A stretch of 64,000 nt of DNA from Myxococcales bacterium (lineage in GTDB: Bacteria > Myxococcota_A > Polyangia > Palsa-1104 > JAEUJZ01). How positions within the stretch are numbered: position 1 is the stretch's first letter; each line of letters begins with the position of its first letter. Both the position numbers and the translations under genes were made by a program. Location: contig JAEUKA010000013.1 in assembly GCA_016794465.1 (NCBI GenBank), positions 1 to 64,000 of the forward strand, given 5' to 3'. This document shows positions 61,983-64,000 of this stretch, piece after piece. The notes below the pieces were generated by a model. It was not told the origin of the DNA and searched no databases. It was given only the letters and a program-made list of their open reading frames with translations.

Positions 61983-63335
61983 ATGACGACCACACAGACT
62001 GCGACCTCCGCACGCACGGTTGCCGAGGGACTGATCCTAGAAGAAAACCACGATCTGCCGCTGTGTCGGCTCCAGCTTACGCTGCGGGTTGGCGCGACCT
62101 CGGATCAGACGGCGGCGGGGACGGCAGCCTCGGGGGGACCACCGGCGATGGGCCTGTGTAACTTCGCGAGTGAGCTGCAGCGGCGCGGCGCGGGCGGGCG
62201 GTCGCGGGCATCGATTGATGAGTCGCTCGACTCGCTGGGGGCGGGGCTTTCGATCGTCTGCTGGCATGATCAAGTGCTGTATGAGGTGATGTCGCTGCGC
62301 GAGCACTTCGAGCGGGCGGTTGAGCTGCTCGCCGATGTGGTGCTGCGACCGGACTATCCTGAGGAAGAGTCGGAGCGACTGCGGCGCGAGCTGCTCGCCA
62401 ACTTGGATGACCTGCGGGACGACGACAGCGGCCTGCTGCATCGCTTTTTTGGTCGCGCGCTCTACGGGAATACGCCCTATGGACGGCCAGTGGCGGGCAC
62501 CGAGGACAGCACGCGGGCGATCGGTCTGTCCTCGGCGTGGGACTGGCACCGTCACCATGTGGTCGCGGGCAACTTGCTCGTGGGCTCGGCGGGGGCGATG
62601 TCGCGGCCCGAGATCGAGTCGCTGCTTGGGAACTACTTTGGCACGATTGCCGGTGGGCCTCGGCGAGACGAGCCGATTGCGGCACCGCCCGCACGAAAGG
62701 GTCGCAAGGTCCTGATTGTCGACAAGCCTGAGCGCACCCAGTCGCAGATTCTGATCGGTCAGCTGGCCCCGCACTGGAAAGATCCGCACTGGCTGCCGCT
62801 GCATGTCGCGACGACGGCGTTTGGTGGGACGTTTACGGCGCGGCTGATGGACGAGGTGCGGGCCAAGCGTGGGCTGTCCTATGGAGCGTCGGCGCGGCTG
62901 GGCAATGGTCGCGGTCAGCGCTCGCTGTATGCGCATGTCTTTCCGTCGGCGCAGCAGACTGCCGAGACGGTCGACTTGGTGCTGCGGCTCTATGAAGAGT
63001 GGGCAGAAAAGGGCCTGCGACCGGGCGAGCTCGACTTTGTGAAGAGCTACCTCCAGAAGAGCCACGCGTTCTCGGTGCAAACGGCGGATGACCGGCTCAA
63101 CCTGCGGACGCGGCTGCAGATCTGCGACATGCCCAGCGACGATGAAAAGACCTACCCCGTGCGAGTGGGGCAGGTGACCGAGTCCGACATCGCCCAGGCC
63201 ATGCAGTCCTGTCTGCGCCCCGACGATCTGCTGATTACGATTGTCGCTACTGCCGACACCATCCTGCCTAGCCTCCAGAAGCTGCCCAGCCTCAAGAACG
63301 CTGACTTCGAGGTCGTCCCGTACGACTCGTACTAG
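61983..63335 (+). CDS. M16 peptidase-like partner subunit, zinc site missing
   Basis: About 450 residues; AGGAGG lies nine bases before ATG 61983 (ATG 61977 is also possible). At the place of HxxEH the chain reads GLCNFASELQRRG, so zinc cannot be bound. The R/Y motif that helps hold substrate is present (RAKRGLSYGASARLG). In M16 pairs the second subunit completes the chamber and supplies this motif. Fourteen bases separate it from the catalytic subunit. Confidence 0.88.
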   Translation: MTTTQTATSARTVAEGLILEENHDLPLCRLQLTLRVGATSDQTAAGTAASGGPPAMGLCNFASELQRRGAGGRSRASIDESLDSLGAGLSIVCWHDQVLYEVMSLREHFERAVELLADVVLRPDYPEEESERLRRELLANLDDLRDDDSGLLHRFFGRALYGNTPYGRPVAGTEDSTRAIGLSSAWDWHRHHVVAGNLLVGSAGAMSRPEIESLLGNYFGTIAGGPRRDEPIAAPPARKGRKVLIVDKPERTQSQILIGQLAPHWKDPHWLPLHVATTAFGGTFTARLMDEVRAKRGLSYGASARLGNGRGQRSLYAHVFPSAQQTAETVDLVLRLYEEWAEKGLRPGELDFVKSYLQKSHAFSVQTADDRLNLRTRLQICDMPSDDEKTYPVRVGQVTESDIAQAMQSCLRPDDLLITIVATADTILPSLQKLPSLKNADFEVVPYDSY

Positions 63336-63340
63336 CGGAC

Positions 63341-64000
63341 CTACAAATAGCCGGCGGCTTGTAGTTTGAAGAGGCCGGCGTAGCGACCGCCTTGGCTGAC
63401 CAGCTCGCTGTGGGTGCCTTGCTCGGCGATGTGACCACCGTCGGGGCCGCCTTCGAGGACGACGATCCGATCGGCCATGCGCACGGTGGGAAAGCGGTGC
63501 GAGATCAGGATCGCGGTCCGGCCTTGGGTCAGCTCGCGGAAGCGCTCGAAGATCTTGTGCTCGGCCTCGGCATCGAGCGCGGCGGTCGGCTCATCCAGGA
63601 CCAGGATGTCGGCTTCCTCACGCATGAACGCCCGCGCCAGCGCAATCCGCTGCCACTGACCGCCCGACAGCTCGACACCCTTGTGGAACCAGCGCCCGAG
63701 CAGCGCGTCCATTCCCTCAGGGAAGCCGCGCACGAACTCATCGGCGCCGCCACGATCCAGCGCCCGCTCGACACGTGGCTTGTCGTCGAAGTGCTGGATG
63801 CTGCCGAACGCCACGTTGTCACGGACCGAAAACTGGTACTGGCCGAAGTCTTGGAACACCACGCCAATGCGACGGCGAACCTCGTCGGGGGGCAGCTCTT
63901 GGAGATCTTTTCCATCGAGGAGAATTCGGCCCTCCGTCGGCTGGTACAGTCCGCACAGCAGCTTGATGAAGGTGGTCTTGCCGGCGCCGTTGTGTCCGAC
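63341..64000 (-). CDS. ABC transporter ATP-binding domain, partial at the window edge
   Basis: The C-terminal about 220 residues of an ATPase; the gene continues beyond base 64000. Present are Walker A GHNGAGKTTFIKLL, Q-loop VVFQDFGQYQF, signature VELSGGQWQRIALARAF, Walker B DILVLDEPTAALD and the H-loop LISHRFPTV. The end AEQGTHSELVSQGGRYAGLF is typical of fused exporters of the ABCB/MsbA kind, so the N-terminal membrane domain probably lies outside the window. Its 3' end faces the M16 operon. Confidence 0.93.
   Translation of the reverse strand, partial: VGHNGAGKTTFIKLLCGLYQPTEGRILLDGKDLQELPPDEVRRRIGVVFQDFGQYQFSVRDNVAFGSIQHFDDKPRVERALDRGGADEFVRGFPEGMDALLGRWFHKGVELSGGQWQRIALARAFMREEADILVLDEPTAALDAEAEHKIFERFRELTQGRTAILISHRFPTVRMADRIVVLEGGPDGGHIAEQGTHSELVSQGGRYAGLFKLQAAGYL

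Noticed and set aside
1..64000. tRNA or rRNA genes
   Set aside because: No cloverleaf-like TPsiC arm or rRNA sequence was recognised by eye in the intergenic regions; a covariance-model scan would settle this.

Overview
The window looks like chromosomal DNA of a myxobacterium (Myxococcota). Supporting features are the high GC content, a Ser/Thr kinase fused to a formylglycine-generating-enzyme-like domain, an FHA-sigma54 activator, many lipoproteins, Myxococcus-type Cys-rich repeats in a secreted subtilase, an HmuY-like lipoprotein beside an HExxH protease with a sorting-like C-terminal tail, and effector-associated-domain proteins. This assignment is an inference from protein families; there is no rRNA and no tRNA was recognised.

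The left part (1 to about 29.2 kb) is accessory and partly decayed. It holds a minus-strand operon of effector-associated-domain (EAD), TPR and membrane proteins (2.0-6.2 kb), a chimeric relic of a type I restriction system (6.2-6.8 kb), small lipoproteins, a CPBP protease relic, a protein with three XRE-like repeats, a broken ISKra4-type transposase and an orphan zinc-finger/coiled-coil gene pair (11.9-13.4 kb). A signalling cluster follows (14.2-23.5 kb): FHA-sigma54 activator, Ser/Thr kinase and DUF4384-like lipoprotein on the minus strand, diverging from a CHAT-peptidase lipoprotein, an exported alpha/beta hydrolase and a coiled-coil membrane protein. Two sites with the GG-N10-GC layout of sigma54 promoters lie ahead of the CHAT gene and the coiled-coil gene, so the activator may control both. 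Then come a lectin-like secreted protein, a KGG stress protein and an XRE-EgtD-like methyltransferase, whose C-terminal half has a broken relative at 13.5 kb.

From about 29.2 to 39.0 kb lies a compact, lower-GC integrated element. It has an SF2 helicase, eleven small tightly packed plus-strand genes (carbohydrate-binding-module proteins, an NCWE-cysteine protein, several single-span membrane proteins, a 3D-domain lysin-like protein, a Lys/Pro-rich basic protein), an XRE repressor, an operator region and a tyrosine integrase. It has no terminase, portal, tail or Zot-like gene, so it is best described as an unclassified tailless-phage-like element or satellite. Its right end cuts a Ser/Thr kinase gene exactly at the catalytic-loop HRD motif.

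The right part (39-64 kb) looks like ordinary chromosome: an S8 protease, two Leu-rich genes with a MoxR/RavA ATPase, a molybdopterin oxidoreductase and a GST, a P-loop ATPase/TPR two-gene cassette flanked by copies of the GST 3' end, a metallophosphoesterase, an HExxH protease/HmuY-like pair, a lipoprotein-type HAD phosphatase, an amidase, an M16 peptidase pair and the end of an ABC transporter. Three intergenic spots here carry tandem 43-44 bp hairpin repeats that appear to belong to one family.
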